Below are positions 19,133 through 27,230 of a DNA stretch of 64,000 bases, piece by piece. The notes beneath the pieces are model-generated. The model saw only the letters and a list, made by a program, of their open reading frames with translations, did not search any database and was not told where the DNA came from. Every line of letters starts with the position of its first letter. Positions within the stretch are counted from its first letter, which is position 1. The DNA is from Roseomonas populi (GTDB taxonomy: Bacteria > Pseudomonadota > Alphaproteobacteria > Acetobacterales > Acetobacteraceae), in contig NZ_JANJOU010000007.1 in the NCBI RefSeq assembly GCF_024594815.1, positions 248,001 through 312,000 on the forward strand. The letters run 5' to 3'. The translations under genes were made by a program, and so were the position numbers.

Positions 19133-20424
19133 GCGGCCAGATGCGTCCGGGCGGGGCAGGGCGCCCACCTTCCGTTTGCGTGATCTCCCACGCCCATCCC
19201 GACTTTTCCAAGGGCGGGGGGGAGACGGCGGCCTACCGCCAGTACCAGACCCTCGCGGGCGAGGGCTGGCGGGCCAGCTTCGTCTCGGCGATCGAGTTGC
19301 CGAACGGCCAGTCCCCCGCCGACCGGGGCGAGTCCTTCGCCCGCTACGGCGAGAGCGAGTATCTCTACGCCGTGGGAGGCATGGAGGACGACCGGCTGTG
19401 GTGGCGCAGCGCGGAGGAGCGGCGCGCCCTGGTGCGGCTGCTGGCCGGGCTGAAGGCCGATGTGTACCACTTCCACCACTACTGGCGCGTTGGGCTGGAC
19501 TTGGTGGCGGAGCTGGCCGAGGCGCGCCCGGACGCGCGCATGGTGGTGACCCTGCACGAGATGCTGGCCATCTGCAGCCACCACGGGCAGATGATCCGCA
19601 CCCGGTCCCGCGAGCTGTGCCGCAAGGAGACGGCGCAGCGCTGCCTGACCTGCTTCCCCGACCAGACGCTGGAGCGCCTGCGGCTGCGCAAGGCGCTCAT
19701 GCTCTCCGGGCTGCGGCACTTCCACCACTTCATTTACCCCAGCCACTTCATCGCGGAGCGCTACCGCGCCTGGGGCCTCTCGCCCGACCGGGCGACGGTG
19801 CTGGAGAACTACCTCGGCGACGACCTGCTGGCGCTGCCCCGGCGCCGGCCGGACAGCGCCCGCCTCTCCGCCCGTTTCGCCTTCTTCGGGCAGCCCACCG
19901 AGTTCAAGGGGCTGGACGTCCTCATCCCCGCCTTCGCGGCGGCGGTGCAGGAGGATCCGTCGCTCGGCCTCAGCGTCTATGGCGCGACGGAGGCGGAGAC
20001 GCTGCGCTTCTTTCCGCAGCTGGAGAAGGCGATCGAGGAGGCGGGGGACCGCCTCACCTTCGCCGGGCGCTACGACGCGGCCGACGTGGTGGGGCTGATG
20101 TCCTCCGTGGGCTGGGTCATCATGCCCTCCATCTGGTGGGAGAACTCCCCGGTGGTGATCCAGGAGGCGAAGCGGGCGGGCACGCCGCTGATCGTCTCCG
20201 GAATCGGTGGCATGGCGGAGAAGGTGCAGGAGGGTGTGGACGGGCTGCACTTCCGTGCCGGCTCCGCCCCCGACCTCGCCCGCGCCCTGCTGCAGGCCTC
20301 GGAGCCCCAGACGCATGAGCGGCTGGCCGGAAGCGTGCGCGACGTGATCGGGCGGGACGAGTTCGTGGGCGCGCTCCGCGCCATCTATGCCGGTGAAGAG
20401 AGGCTCGATGCGCGGGCGGCCTGA
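19129..20424 (+). CDS. family 4 glycosyltransferase
   Basis: GT-B glycosyltransferase of 431 residues. Acceptor-side loop: ISHAHPDFSKGGGETAAYRQ; donor side: FAFFGQPTEFKGLDVLIPAF, FAGRYDAADVVGLMSSVGWV and the E-x7-E motif in WWENSPVVIQEAKRAG. A central insertion with four conserved cysteines/histidines (CSHHGQMIRTRSRELCRKE, CLTC) occurs in many GT4 enzymes of this type and may bind a metal. The start ATG at 19129 overlaps the upstream stop; a longer in-frame start at 19096 is unlikely given the coupling. The next gene begins within its last 17 bases. Confidence 0.87.
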   Translation: MSGQMRPGGAGRPPSVCVISHAHPDFSKGGGETAAYRQYQTLAGEGWRASFVSAIELPNGQSPADRGESFARYGESEYLYAVGGMEDDRLWWRSAEERRALVRLLAGLKADVYHFHHYWRVGLDLVAELAEARPDARMVVTLHEMLAICSHHGQMIRTRSRELCRKETAQRCLTCFPDQTLERLRLRKALMLSGLRHFHHFIYPSHFIAERYRAWGLSPDRATVLENYLGDDLLALPRRRPDSARLSARFAFFGQPTEFKGLDVLIPAFAAAVQEDPSLGLSVYGATEAETLRFFPQLEKAIEEAGDRLTFAGRYDAADVVGLMSSVGWVIMPSIWWENSPVVIQEAKRAGTPLIVSGIGGMAEKVQEGVDGLHFRAGSAPDLARALLQASEPQTHERLAGSVRDVIGRDEFVGALRAIYAGEERLDARAA

Positions 20425-21253
20425 GGAGGTGGGGAACGGGACCGTGCTACGCCGGAGGGGCCCCGCGCGGCTCCTGGCGCGCCTGCGGATCCCGGCGAAC
20501 GCGCTGGCCGCCGTGCTGGGAGCGGGGCTCGGCCTGATGGGGGCTTCGGCACCGGCCCTGTCCCAGGTGGAACTGGCCTGCCCGGGCCTTCCCGTCCGCA
20601 ACCCGATGCCCCGGGAAGCGAAGCCGGAGAACATCGTCGAGCCTTACTGGCGGGCCCGCACGGCGGAGCTGACGCGCGTGGCCGGGCGCGGCATGGGCTG
20701 GGCGCAGACGATCTTCCTGGGCGACTCCATCACCCAGTTCTGGGATCCGCCGGTCTGGGAGGCCAATTTCGGCTCCCGCGGGGCGGCGAATTTCGGCGTT
20801 GGCGGGGATTTCACCCAGGGGGTGCTCTGGCGCCTGCAGGAGGGCGGGCAGTGGCCCGCCACGCTCCGGCCCAAGGTCGCCGTGCTGCTCATCGGCACCA
20901 ACAACTCGACCTACGCGAACCCGCCTGAGGACACGGCGCTGGGGATCGCGGAGATCATCCGCGTGATCCGCCGCCGCTCCCCCACCACGCGCATCCTTCT
21001 TCTCGGCGTGCTCCCCCGCGGTGCGGATCCCTTCGATCCGGCGCGCGTGCTGAACCAGCGGGTCAACTCGCTGATCGCCCCCTGCGCCGACAACCGGTCC
21101 GTCTTCTTCGCCGATCTCGGCAGCGTGCTGATCGACTCCATGGGGCGGCCCCTGCCAGGTGTCTTCACCGACGGGCTGCACCTGACGCCGGACGGCTACG
21201 CCAGGCTGACCACCGTGCTCGAGCCGCGGGTGACGGCCCTTCTTGGGCGCTGA
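20408..21253 (+). CDS. secreted SGNH/GDSL-family esterase or lipase
   Basis: Protein of 281 residues with the SGNH hydrolase blocks: FLGDSITQFW (catalytic Ser), NFGVGGDFTQG (block II Gly), LLIGTNNSTY (block III Asn) and TDGLHLTPDGY (block V Asp/His). It most resembles the platelet-activating-factor acetylhydrolase beta/gamma type. A basic, hydrophobic N-terminus ending ASAPALSQ suggests export. The chosen ATG overlaps the upstream gene by 17 bp and has GAGAGG before it; a GTG at 20444 behind AGGAGG would give a cleaner signal peptide and is a real alternative. In this cluster it could remove or transfer acyl groups on the exported polysaccharide. Confidence 0.83.
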   Translation: MRGRPEEVGNGTVLRRRGPARLLARLRIPANALAAVLGAGLGLMGASAPALSQVELACPGLPVRNPMPREAKPENIVEPYWRARTAELTRVAGRGMGWAQTIFLGDSITQFWDPPVWEANFGSRGAANFGVGGDFTQGVLWRLQEGGQWPATLRPKVAVLLIGTNNSTYANPPEDTALGIAEIIRVIRRRSPTTRILLLGVLPRGADPFDPARVLNQRVNSLIAPCADNRSVFFADLGSVLIDSMGRPLPGVFTDGLHLTPDGYARLTTVLEPRVTALLGR

Positions 21254-21487
21254 TCGCGCGGCTGATGAGCGCTGGGCGCGCAACGGTCCCGCCGTACCAT
21301 TGCTGATGCGGCGGGCCGCGAATAACGTCCCGCCGATCGTGGCCGGCGGGGAAGGAAGCAGGATGACCTCCGTGACGCTTTCCCGGGCCGTCCGCTCCCG
21401 GGGATGCCGCAACGGGCGCAGCCCTTTACTCTCTCCGAGGTTCCACCCTGTGGGACCTTACATCTCCAGTCCGGGCAGCAATGATTC

Positions 21488-22477
21488 ATGACCACCCCTG
21501 AGCCCCAGCCAACCTCCGGGACGGCGCGCCGGTCACTTCTTCTCGGGGCCGCCGCGGCCACGCTCGCCGCACCGGCCGTGCGCGCCCAGGCCCCGGGCCT
21601 CGTCGTCGCCGGCACGAATGGCTGGCTGTTCACGGTCTGGGACAAGGCGAATGACTGGCCGCTGGAGAACATGCGGCTGGCCAACCCGCTCATCAGCCAG
21701 GCCATCGGGATCATGCGCGGCGCGGGGATCCAGATGTCGATCCTGCTGATCCCGTCCAAGACCGTGCTCTACAAGCAGTTCCTGCCCCCGAACGTGCGGT
21801 TCCAGGCGGACCTGGATCGCCGCTACGGGATCGCGATGGAGGAGTTCCGTCGCGCCGGCGCCATCGTGCCGGACATCCAGGCCACTTTCCGCGCGCGGCA
21901 ATCCGCCGTCCAGCTCTGGTTCAAGACCGACTCGCACTGGACCCCGATGGCGGCCGAGATCGCGGCGGTGGAGATGGCGAAGGCCGTGGGGCCGACCCTG
22001 CCGCCGAGCAGCCGGCCGGGAACACAGGTGACCACCCTGATCAACCGCCAGCTCCCGCGCGGCGACCTCGTGCGGCTGCTGCCGCAGGGCCAGCGGGACG
22101 CCTACGGGATGGAGCCGTACCAGGTGCGGGAGATCGCATCCTCCGGCTCACAGAATGACCTGATCGCGGACGACACGGCCGATGTGGCGCTGATCGGCAA
22201 CAGCTACGTCGAGCCGAGATACCTGTTCCAGCCCATCCTCTCCAACCAGCTGATGCGGCCCGTGTCGCTCTTCTGGAAGCCGAACAACGTCGGCCCCTGG
22301 GCAACGATCCTTCAGTACCTTTCGAGCGATCTCTTCAAGCAGCAGAGGCCCAAGGTGATCATCTGGACCCATCTCGAACTTGACCTCATCGCCGGGCCGA
22401 GCAGTGGCGGCTGGTCGCAGAACGCCATGCCGCCGGAGCGCTTCATCAGCGAGCTTCGCCGCGGGGTGGGCGCGTGA
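21488..22477 (+). CDS. AlgX/AlgJ-like polysaccharide O-acetyltransferase (SGNH-type)
   Basis: Protein of 329 residues with an exported N-terminus; GTARRSLLLGAAAATLAAP has a twin-arginine look, then AxA-type cleavage near VRAQA. The AlgX/AlgJ catalytic signature is present: DSHWTP (Asp and His, about residue 158) and the serine loop LIGNSYVEP (about 235; GTSYS in AlgX). The family transfers acetyl groups from the AlgI side of the membrane to the polymer in the periplasm. It is separated from the esterase by 234 bp and overlaps algF by one base. Second of two AlgJ/X-like genes in the window (other at 26093-27220). Confidence 0.82.
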   Translation: MTTPEPQPTSGTARRSLLLGAAAATLAAPAVRAQAPGLVVAGTNGWLFTVWDKANDWPLENMRLANPLISQAIGIMRGAGIQMSILLIPSKTVLYKQFLPPNVRFQADLDRRYGIAMEEFRRAGAIVPDIQATFRARQSAVQLWFKTDSHWTPMAAEIAAVEMAKAVGPTLPPSSRPGTQVTTLINRQLPRGDLVRLLPQGQRDAYGMEPYQVREIASSGSQNDLIADDTADVALIGNSYVEPRYLFQPILSNQLMRPVSLFWKPNNVGPWATILQYLSSDLFKQQRPKVIIWTHLELDLIAGPSSGGWSQNAMPPERFISELRRGVGA

Positions 22478-23193
22478 TGGCCGCCCGCTCCCTTCGCCGC
22501 AACCTCGGGGCCGCCACCGCCGCCCTCGCGCTGCTCACCGCCTCGGCCGGACCCGGCCACGCGCAAGGGCAGGCCGCGGTCTATGATCCCCAGCCGCCGC
22601 CGGACTCCGCCTATGTCCGCTTCGTCAACGCGCTCGGCGAGGACCTGCAGCTGCGCCCGGCCTTCCTGCCCGCCCAGCGCCTTGGCACCAAGCCCGAGGA
22701 GCGCGTCACCTCCTTCGGCGTCGCCCAGCGCGTCACCGGCGGGCGGGAGATGGTGGTGGAGGCGAGTGCGGGCAGCCGTACCGGCCGTGCCGCGCTGAAG
22801 TTCGAGCCCGGCTCCTTCAACACCATCATCGTCCAGGCGCAGGGTAACTCCCTGGTCATGAAGCCTGTGGTTGACCAAGCGGACTTCAACCGCGCCCGCT
22901 CCCGCCTGAGCTTCTACAACGCCACGCCGGACTGCGCCTCTGCTTCCGCCGTGCTGGCACCGAACGGCCCGGCGGTGCTGGAGCAGGTGGCACCCGGCAC
23001 CGCGAAGGCGCGCAGCGTGAACCCCGTGACGGCCGACATCCGGGCCGATTGCGCTCCCGGGCAGTCCGCACCGACCTTCAAGCTCTCGGGGCTGGAGGCT
23101 GGCGGCATGTACAGCATCTGGCTGATGCGTCCGGATGGCCGGAACCTGATCTCCTTCATCAGCCGCGACACCACGGCGCGCTGGCGGGGCTGA
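22477..23193 (+). CDS. algF: alginate O-acetyltransferase accessory protein AlgF
   Basis: Periplasmic protein of 238 residues needed for polymer O-acetylation in alginate- and acetylated-cellulose-type systems. Signal peptide: SLRRNLGAATAALALL, cleavage after GHAQ. The mature part opens with YDPQPPPDSAYVRFVNAL, the typical AlgF beginning, and ends in two beta-rich halves (FKLSGLEAGGMYSIWLMRPD). The ATG at 22477 overlaps the upstream stop (TGATG); a GTG three bases earlier is equally placed. A strong bidirectional hairpin follows at 23222-23262. Confidence 0.82.
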   Translation: MAARSLRRNLGAATAALALLTASAGPGHAQGQAAVYDPQPPPDSAYVRFVNALGEDLQLRPAFLPAQRLGTKPEERVTSFGVAQRVTGGREMVVEASAGSRTGRAALKFEPGSFNTIIVQAQGNSLVMKPVVDQADFNRARSRLSFYNATPDCASASAVLAPNGPAVLEQVAPGTAKARSVNPVTADIRADCAPGQSAPTFKLSGLEAGGMYSIWLMRPDGRNLISFISRDTTARWRG

Positions 23194-23221
23194 CCGCCAG
23201 CCCGGGCGAGAGGGCGTACCC

Positions 23222-23262
23222 CGAAAATCGAAAGGCGCGGCCTGAAGGCCGCGCCATTTTCG
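23222..23262. terminator. bidirectional intrinsic terminator between algF and the TPR gene
   Basis: Perfect 9-bp GC stem GGCGCGGCC (23234-23242) / GGCCGCGCC (23247-23255) with a TGAA tetraloop. It is followed by ATTTTCG and preceded by CGAAAAT, which also pair with each other, so T-runs follow on both strands. It lies between two convergent genes. Confidence 0.8.
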
Positions 23263-23289
23263 TTGCGGCCTTCTGGCCGGCGGGCCGCC

Positions 23290-25980
23290 TCAGCGCGCGC
23301 TGGCGCGGAGCTGGGCGCCGCGTAGCCGGGCGGCTTCCTCCAGAGCCTCTCTCGCGCGGACGGGATCGCGCCGTGCGCGGGCGATCTGGGCCTCGAGAAG
23401 CGCCATCTGCAGCCCATCCGCGCGCCGGGCACGGCCGTCGGCGAGGATTTGCTCGGCGCGGGCGATGGAGTTGTTGAGAACCGCCGCCTCGCCCGCCACG
23501 GAGCGCGCGGCCACGTTGTCTGGATCGCGGCTCAGGATGCCCTCAGCGACACGTTGCGCCTCATCGGCACGGCCGGTCCGGGCCATGATGCGGGCGGCGG
23601 CGAGCTGGACCTCGGGGTTGTCCGGCATCTCGTTGAGCGCGCGGGAGACGCGGTCCATGGCGCCGCGCTGGTCCCCGCGGGCGGTCAGCCGCTCCGCCGC
23701 CGTGGCGGCGGCGCTGGCACGGATGGTTGCAACCTGCTGGCGCTGCTCCCGGGTCAGCCGCCCGTCGGTGGCCAGATCGCCCACCAGGGACTCGGCATCT
23801 GCCGTCCGTCCCGCCTCGACGAGAGCGAAGCCCACGGCCACGCGCCCGGCCGGCGTTCCCGCGGGCGAGGCCAGAACCGCGCGAGACGCGGCCTCGAGGT
23901 TTCCGGTCTGCCGAAGGCGCGCGAAGGCCCGGACGACGCCGGCTTGGGTCTGGCCGGAAGGATCGGGCTGGGCCGCCAGACCGAGCAGGCGCCGGGCCGC
24001 ATCGGATTGCGGGTTGCCGCGCGCCTGCCTCTCTAGGTCGCGCAGCTGCAGCGTGCGGCGGGTCTGGTCCAGCAGGCGGTCGCCGTCGGCCGGGCGGGCG
24101 CGGTCTGGAATGGCCTCCAGCCGGTCCGCTGCCTCGGCGATCCGGCCATCGGCATTGGCGAGCAGGGCCGATGCGAAAAGGGCGTCGGCGGCGCCGCGGC
24201 GGCCGGCGAGCTGTGCCTCCAGCCGCCGTGCCTCCTCGGTCTGGCCATTCGCCTTAAGGGCATTGGCGAGGTCGAAGGCAACCCAGGCGCTGTTCGGGTC
24301 CGAGGCAAGGGCACCGCGCAGGATCGCTATCTTCGCGGCCGGGTCGCGGGTGGCCGTAGCCTCCTGGCGCAGCGCGGTGGAGCGGGTGGCCAGGCCGCCC
24401 TCGGGCGGGCGATAGCCGCTATCGGCCAGGAAGCGGTCGGCCTCGGGCAGGCGGTTCTGCCGCGTCAGGGCCTCGTAGAGCCCGGCCTGGGCCGCCGGCT
24501 GGTTGCGGCGCGTGGCGAGGACCCGGCGGAAGCGGCTCTCCGCCTCCGCGAAGTTGTTGCGGCGGAGCGCGACCATGCCGAGGACGATCTCGCCCTGCAG
24601 CTTCTCGTCGCGGTTGCCGCGCAGGGCGAGCTGAGCGCTGGCGGCCGCGCGGTCGAGCTGGCCGCGGTTCAGGCTCTGCCAGGCAAGGAAGGAGTTGCTC
24701 GTGTAGTTGCCGCCGCCGCGGCCGCCGCCGCGCCCGCCCTGGCCACCGCGGTTCGTTCCGGCGGTGGCGGGCGCCGCGCTGCCGCTCAGGTCGCCGACGC
24801 TGTTGCGGAACTCCTCCTCGCGGAAGGGGGTGATCTCCACGCCCTTGGCGAAGAACTCCCGCGCCTCGGCGAAGCGGCCCTGCAGCTTGCGGACGATGGC
24901 CATGCCGATGTGGGATTCGGCATCCTGCGGGTCCTCCGCGATCGAGGAGCTGAAGTAGCGCTCGGCGTCCGCCACCCTCTCCTCGGTGATCGCCGTCCAG
25001 CCGGCCAGGCGGCTGGTGACGGAGGGCGGGATGACCGTCGCCTTCGCCTCGTTGTACTTGGCCTGGATCTCGGCGTCCGCGTTGCCATTCGTGGCCTTGA
25101 GGTAGGTCGCGATCTCCTCGGCTGCGTCGGGGTCGCTGGGGAGCCAGAGCAGGGCCTGCCGCCAGGCCTGCCGCGCGGCCTCGCCCACCGTCGGCTCCCC
25201 GGCCAGGGCACGGAGCCTGCGGAGCCCCTCGAAGCGATAGGCCTCGCTGTAGGTGAGCATCTGGGCATAGGCCAGTTGCAGCGGGCGGTTCTCCGGCGCG
25301 CGGGCCAGCACGTTCTCGAGCCCCGCGCGCGCCTCCTCAAAGTTCTCGGGGGAGGCACCGGCCATCGTCTGGTAGTACTCGGCCGCGAAGATCGTCGGCA
25401 CCTCGCCATTGGGGAAGAGCTGGCGATAGCGCTGCATCGCCGCCTCGCGCTGGCCGCCCTGGGCGAGGTTGCGGGCCTCGTTCAGCAGCGCCTGGTCGAC
25501 GGAGGCGGCGCGGAGCGCCAACTCGGCCTGGGCCCGCTGGGCGCTATCCGGCGCGATCTGCCGGAGGCGCGCGGTATAGACCTCCGCCGTCGCACGGTCG
25601 CCGCTCTGCGCCGCCACCTCGGCCGCCGCGAGGAGCACGTCCGGGCTGTTCGGATCCACGGTCAGGAGCCGATCGAGGGCCTGCTGCGCCAGTTCGGGCC
25701 GCCCCTGCGCGCTCCAGAAATTCGCCTGGTCGATCAGCACGGCAATGCCGCGCGGCACCGAGCGCCCCGCTTCTGCCGCCGGGGTCGTCGTGGCCGTGGG
25801 CAAGGGCGCGGGGGTGGCCGCGGGCGGCCGGGAAGGGGACGGTGCCGGCGCCTGCGCCAGGGCCGATGCGCTGCCGAGCGCGGCGAGGAGGAGAACGGTC
25901 CCGCCGGGCAGGAGCCGCCGCCCGCCGGGCCGGTCGGCCGCCGAAGCGGCCAGGGCCGAAAGGGGATGGCGAGTGGACAT
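23290..25980 (-). CDS. secreted TPR-repeat protein, BcsC-like, without a visible outer-membrane barrel
   Basis: Protein of 896 residues with a signal peptide ending SASALAQ and a Pro/Ala-rich spacer. From about residue 80 it is TPR repeats: the opening LIDQANFWSAQGRPELAQQA and LLTVDPNSPDVLLAAAEVAA is very like cellulose-synthase subunit BcsC. A Gly/Arg-rich insert (GGQGGRGGGRGGG) lies near residue 410. BcsC is about 1,150 residues and ends in a beta-barrel; this protein ends in helical repeats (EAARLRGAQLRASAR). It may act as a periplasmic scaffold (as AlgK does) and need a separate pore. Located opposite algF and downstream of algJ. Confidence 0.75.
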   Translation of the reverse strand: MSTRHPLSALAASAADRPGGRRLLPGGTVLLLAALGSASALAQAPAPSPSRPPAATPAPLPTATTTPAAEAGRSVPRGIAVLIDQANFWSAQGRPELAQQALDRLLTVDPNSPDVLLAAAEVAAQSGDRATAEVYTARLRQIAPDSAQRAQAELALRAASVDQALLNEARNLAQGGQREAAMQRYRQLFPNGEVPTIFAAEYYQTMAGASPENFEEARAGLENVLARAPENRPLQLAYAQMLTYSEAYRFEGLRRLRALAGEPTVGEAARQAWRQALLWLPSDPDAAEEIATYLKATNGNADAEIQAKYNEAKATVIPPSVTSRLAGWTAITEERVADAERYFSSSIAEDPQDAESHIGMAIVRKLQGRFAEAREFFAKGVEITPFREEEFRNSVGDLSGSAAPATAGTNRGGQGGRGGGRGGGNYTSNSFLAWQSLNRGQLDRAAASAQLALRGNRDEKLQGEIVLGMVALRRNNFAEAESRFRRVLATRRNQPAAQAGLYEALTRQNRLPEADRFLADSGYRPPEGGLATRSTALRQEATATRDPAAKIAILRGALASDPNSAWVAFDLANALKANGQTEEARRLEAQLAGRRGAADALFASALLANADGRIAEAADRLEAIPDRARPADGDRLLDQTRRTLQLRDLERQARGNPQSDAARRLLGLAAQPDPSGQTQAGVVRAFARLRQTGNLEAASRAVLASPAGTPAGRVAVGFALVEAGRTADAESLVGDLATDGRLTREQRQQVATIRASAAATAAERLTARGDQRGAMDRVSRALNEMPDNPEVQLAAARIMARTGRADEAQRVAEGILSRDPDNVAARSVAGEAAVLNNSIARAEQILADGRARRADGLQMALLEAQIARARRDPVRAREALEEAARLRGAQLRASAR

Positions 25981-26028
25981 CAGGCAGGAATTCCCCGGAC
26001 CAGGCGGCAGCAGGATTGTCTCATAATT

Positions 26029-26048
26029 TATCCCGCGCGTGCAGGATA
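26029..26048. promoter_or_regulatory. dyad TATCC-N10-GGATA upstream of the TPR gene
   Basis: Perfect inverted repeat TATCC (26029-26033) and GGATA (26044-26048), inside an AT-rich patch (ATAATTTAT, 26022-26030) in the 112-bp gap before the TPR gene. Its position and symmetry suit a regulator-binding site or promoter element. No regulator is identified. Confidence 0.3.
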
Positions 26049-26092
26049 GAAAGCGTTTCGTCGGCGTGCGCGTTGCACCACGGGAGCGTGCC

Positions 26093-27220
26093 TCACCAGC
26101 CGCCCGCCAGGTCGCGCTCGCCCTGGCCCAGGGGCTGGCCGACGACCCGCTCCGGGATCTCCCAGATGATGAGGCGCGGCGGCGTCTCGCGGAAGGTCTG
26201 GCCGCTGAAGTAGTCCTTCGCGCTGCCCGCGAAGCCGCCGCCGGCCTTGGCGGCGTTCACCACCGTGCTGCGGAGGAGTTCCTGCAGCGCGCCGTGAAAA
26301 TTCGCATTCACGGAATAGGAGGAACCGATCAGCGCGACCTCCGGCGCCGGGGTCTCGTCCAGCAGCCCTCCACCGCCGGATCCCGACTCGGTGGGCTCGG
26401 TCCGTTCGACGCGCTGGCGGTCCGGCGCGGGGCGGAGCGCGTTGGGCACCCGGTCCAGGCTCATCAGCCGCAGCAGGTCGCCCGGCCCGTCCGTCTCCTC
26501 CGGCGCTGCGGTGGTGCGGAAGGTGTTGGCGCGGGAGAGAGGGAGGGGACGCAGGGCCGCAGCGATGGCGGCGGCGGCGGAGCGGGCGCCCTCCTGGCTC
26601 CAGTGCGTGTCGGTGCGCCAGTAGGCGCCGCCCTGCGTCTCGCGCGCGACGAGGGGCCGCAGCAGGAGGATGGGCTGGACCCCCTGGCCGCGCAGGGCCT
26701 CAGCGAAGGCGTCGTAGCGGGCGACGGCCTGGGCGGAATGCGGAGCCCCGCAAAGCTTGCCCTCCTTCACCCGCGCCTTGTCCGGCACCAGCGCGACGGT
26801 GAGGAGGATGCCGCGCTGGGAGAGTGCGTCGCGCACGCGCCGGACGATCGCCGCGCGCTCGGCCATCGCGGCCTCCGCGCCGGGCCAGGGGCGCAGCTCC
26901 TCGGTCAGGAAGAGGGTGTCGTCGCAGCCCACCCGGACCTGCGGCCCGCCGGAGCCGAACAGGTCGTAGCGGAAGACCCCGCCGCTGGCCCGCAGCAGCG
27001 GGTCCGCCGGCAGCTCATGCGCCATGACGTGGTTCACGGCGCCGGTCAGCTTGCCGGAGAGGAAGGATTCGGCGTTCAGCGTCGGCCGCAGCCGCTCCTG
27101 CCCTCGCTCGCTCGCGATGGCGGCGACCCCCTGCCAGGCGCCGATCGCCAGCAGGAGGATGGCGGCGGCGCCCTGGAACACCGCGGCGGCGTGGGCGCCT
27201 TTCCAGGAGGTCTCGCTCAT
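26093..27220 (-). CDS. algJ: AlgJ/AlgX-like polysaccharide O-acetyltransferase
   Basis: Membrane-anchored protein of 375 residues: a single N-terminal span (about 13-33, AAVFQGAAAILLLAIGAWQG) without an obvious cleavage site, then a periplasmic SGNH-like domain. Catalytic motifs of the AlgJ/AlgX family are DTHWSQ (about residue 204) and VALIGSSYSV (about 298). It lies 10 bp after algI, the standard partner that moves acetyl groups across the inner membrane. Assignment to AlgJ rather than AlgX is by position and anchor; the exported copy at 21488 would be the AlgX-like partner. Confidence 0.84.
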   Translation of the reverse strand: MSETSWKGAHAAAVFQGAAAILLLAIGAWQGVAAIASERGQERLRPTLNAESFLSGKLTGAVNHVMAHELPADPLLRASGGVFRYDLFGSGGPQVRVGCDDTLFLTEELRPWPGAEAAMAERAAIVRRVRDALSQRGILLTVALVPDKARVKEGKLCGAPHSAQAVARYDAFAEALRGQGVQPILLLRPLVARETQGGAYWRTDTHWSQEGARSAAAAIAAALRPLPLSRANTFRTTAAPEETDGPGDLLRLMSLDRVPNALRPAPDRQRVERTEPTESGSGGGGLLDETPAPEVALIGSSYSVNANFHGALQELLRSTVVNAAKAGGGFAGSAKDYFSGQTFRETPPRLIIWEIPERVVGQPLGQGERDLAGGW

Positions 27221-27230
27221 CGGCGTCCTC

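Noticed and set aside
23290-25980. Calling this gene bcsC (cellulose export)
   Set aside because: No cellulose synthase (BcsA/B), no beta-barrel and shorter than BcsC; only the repeat region is similar.
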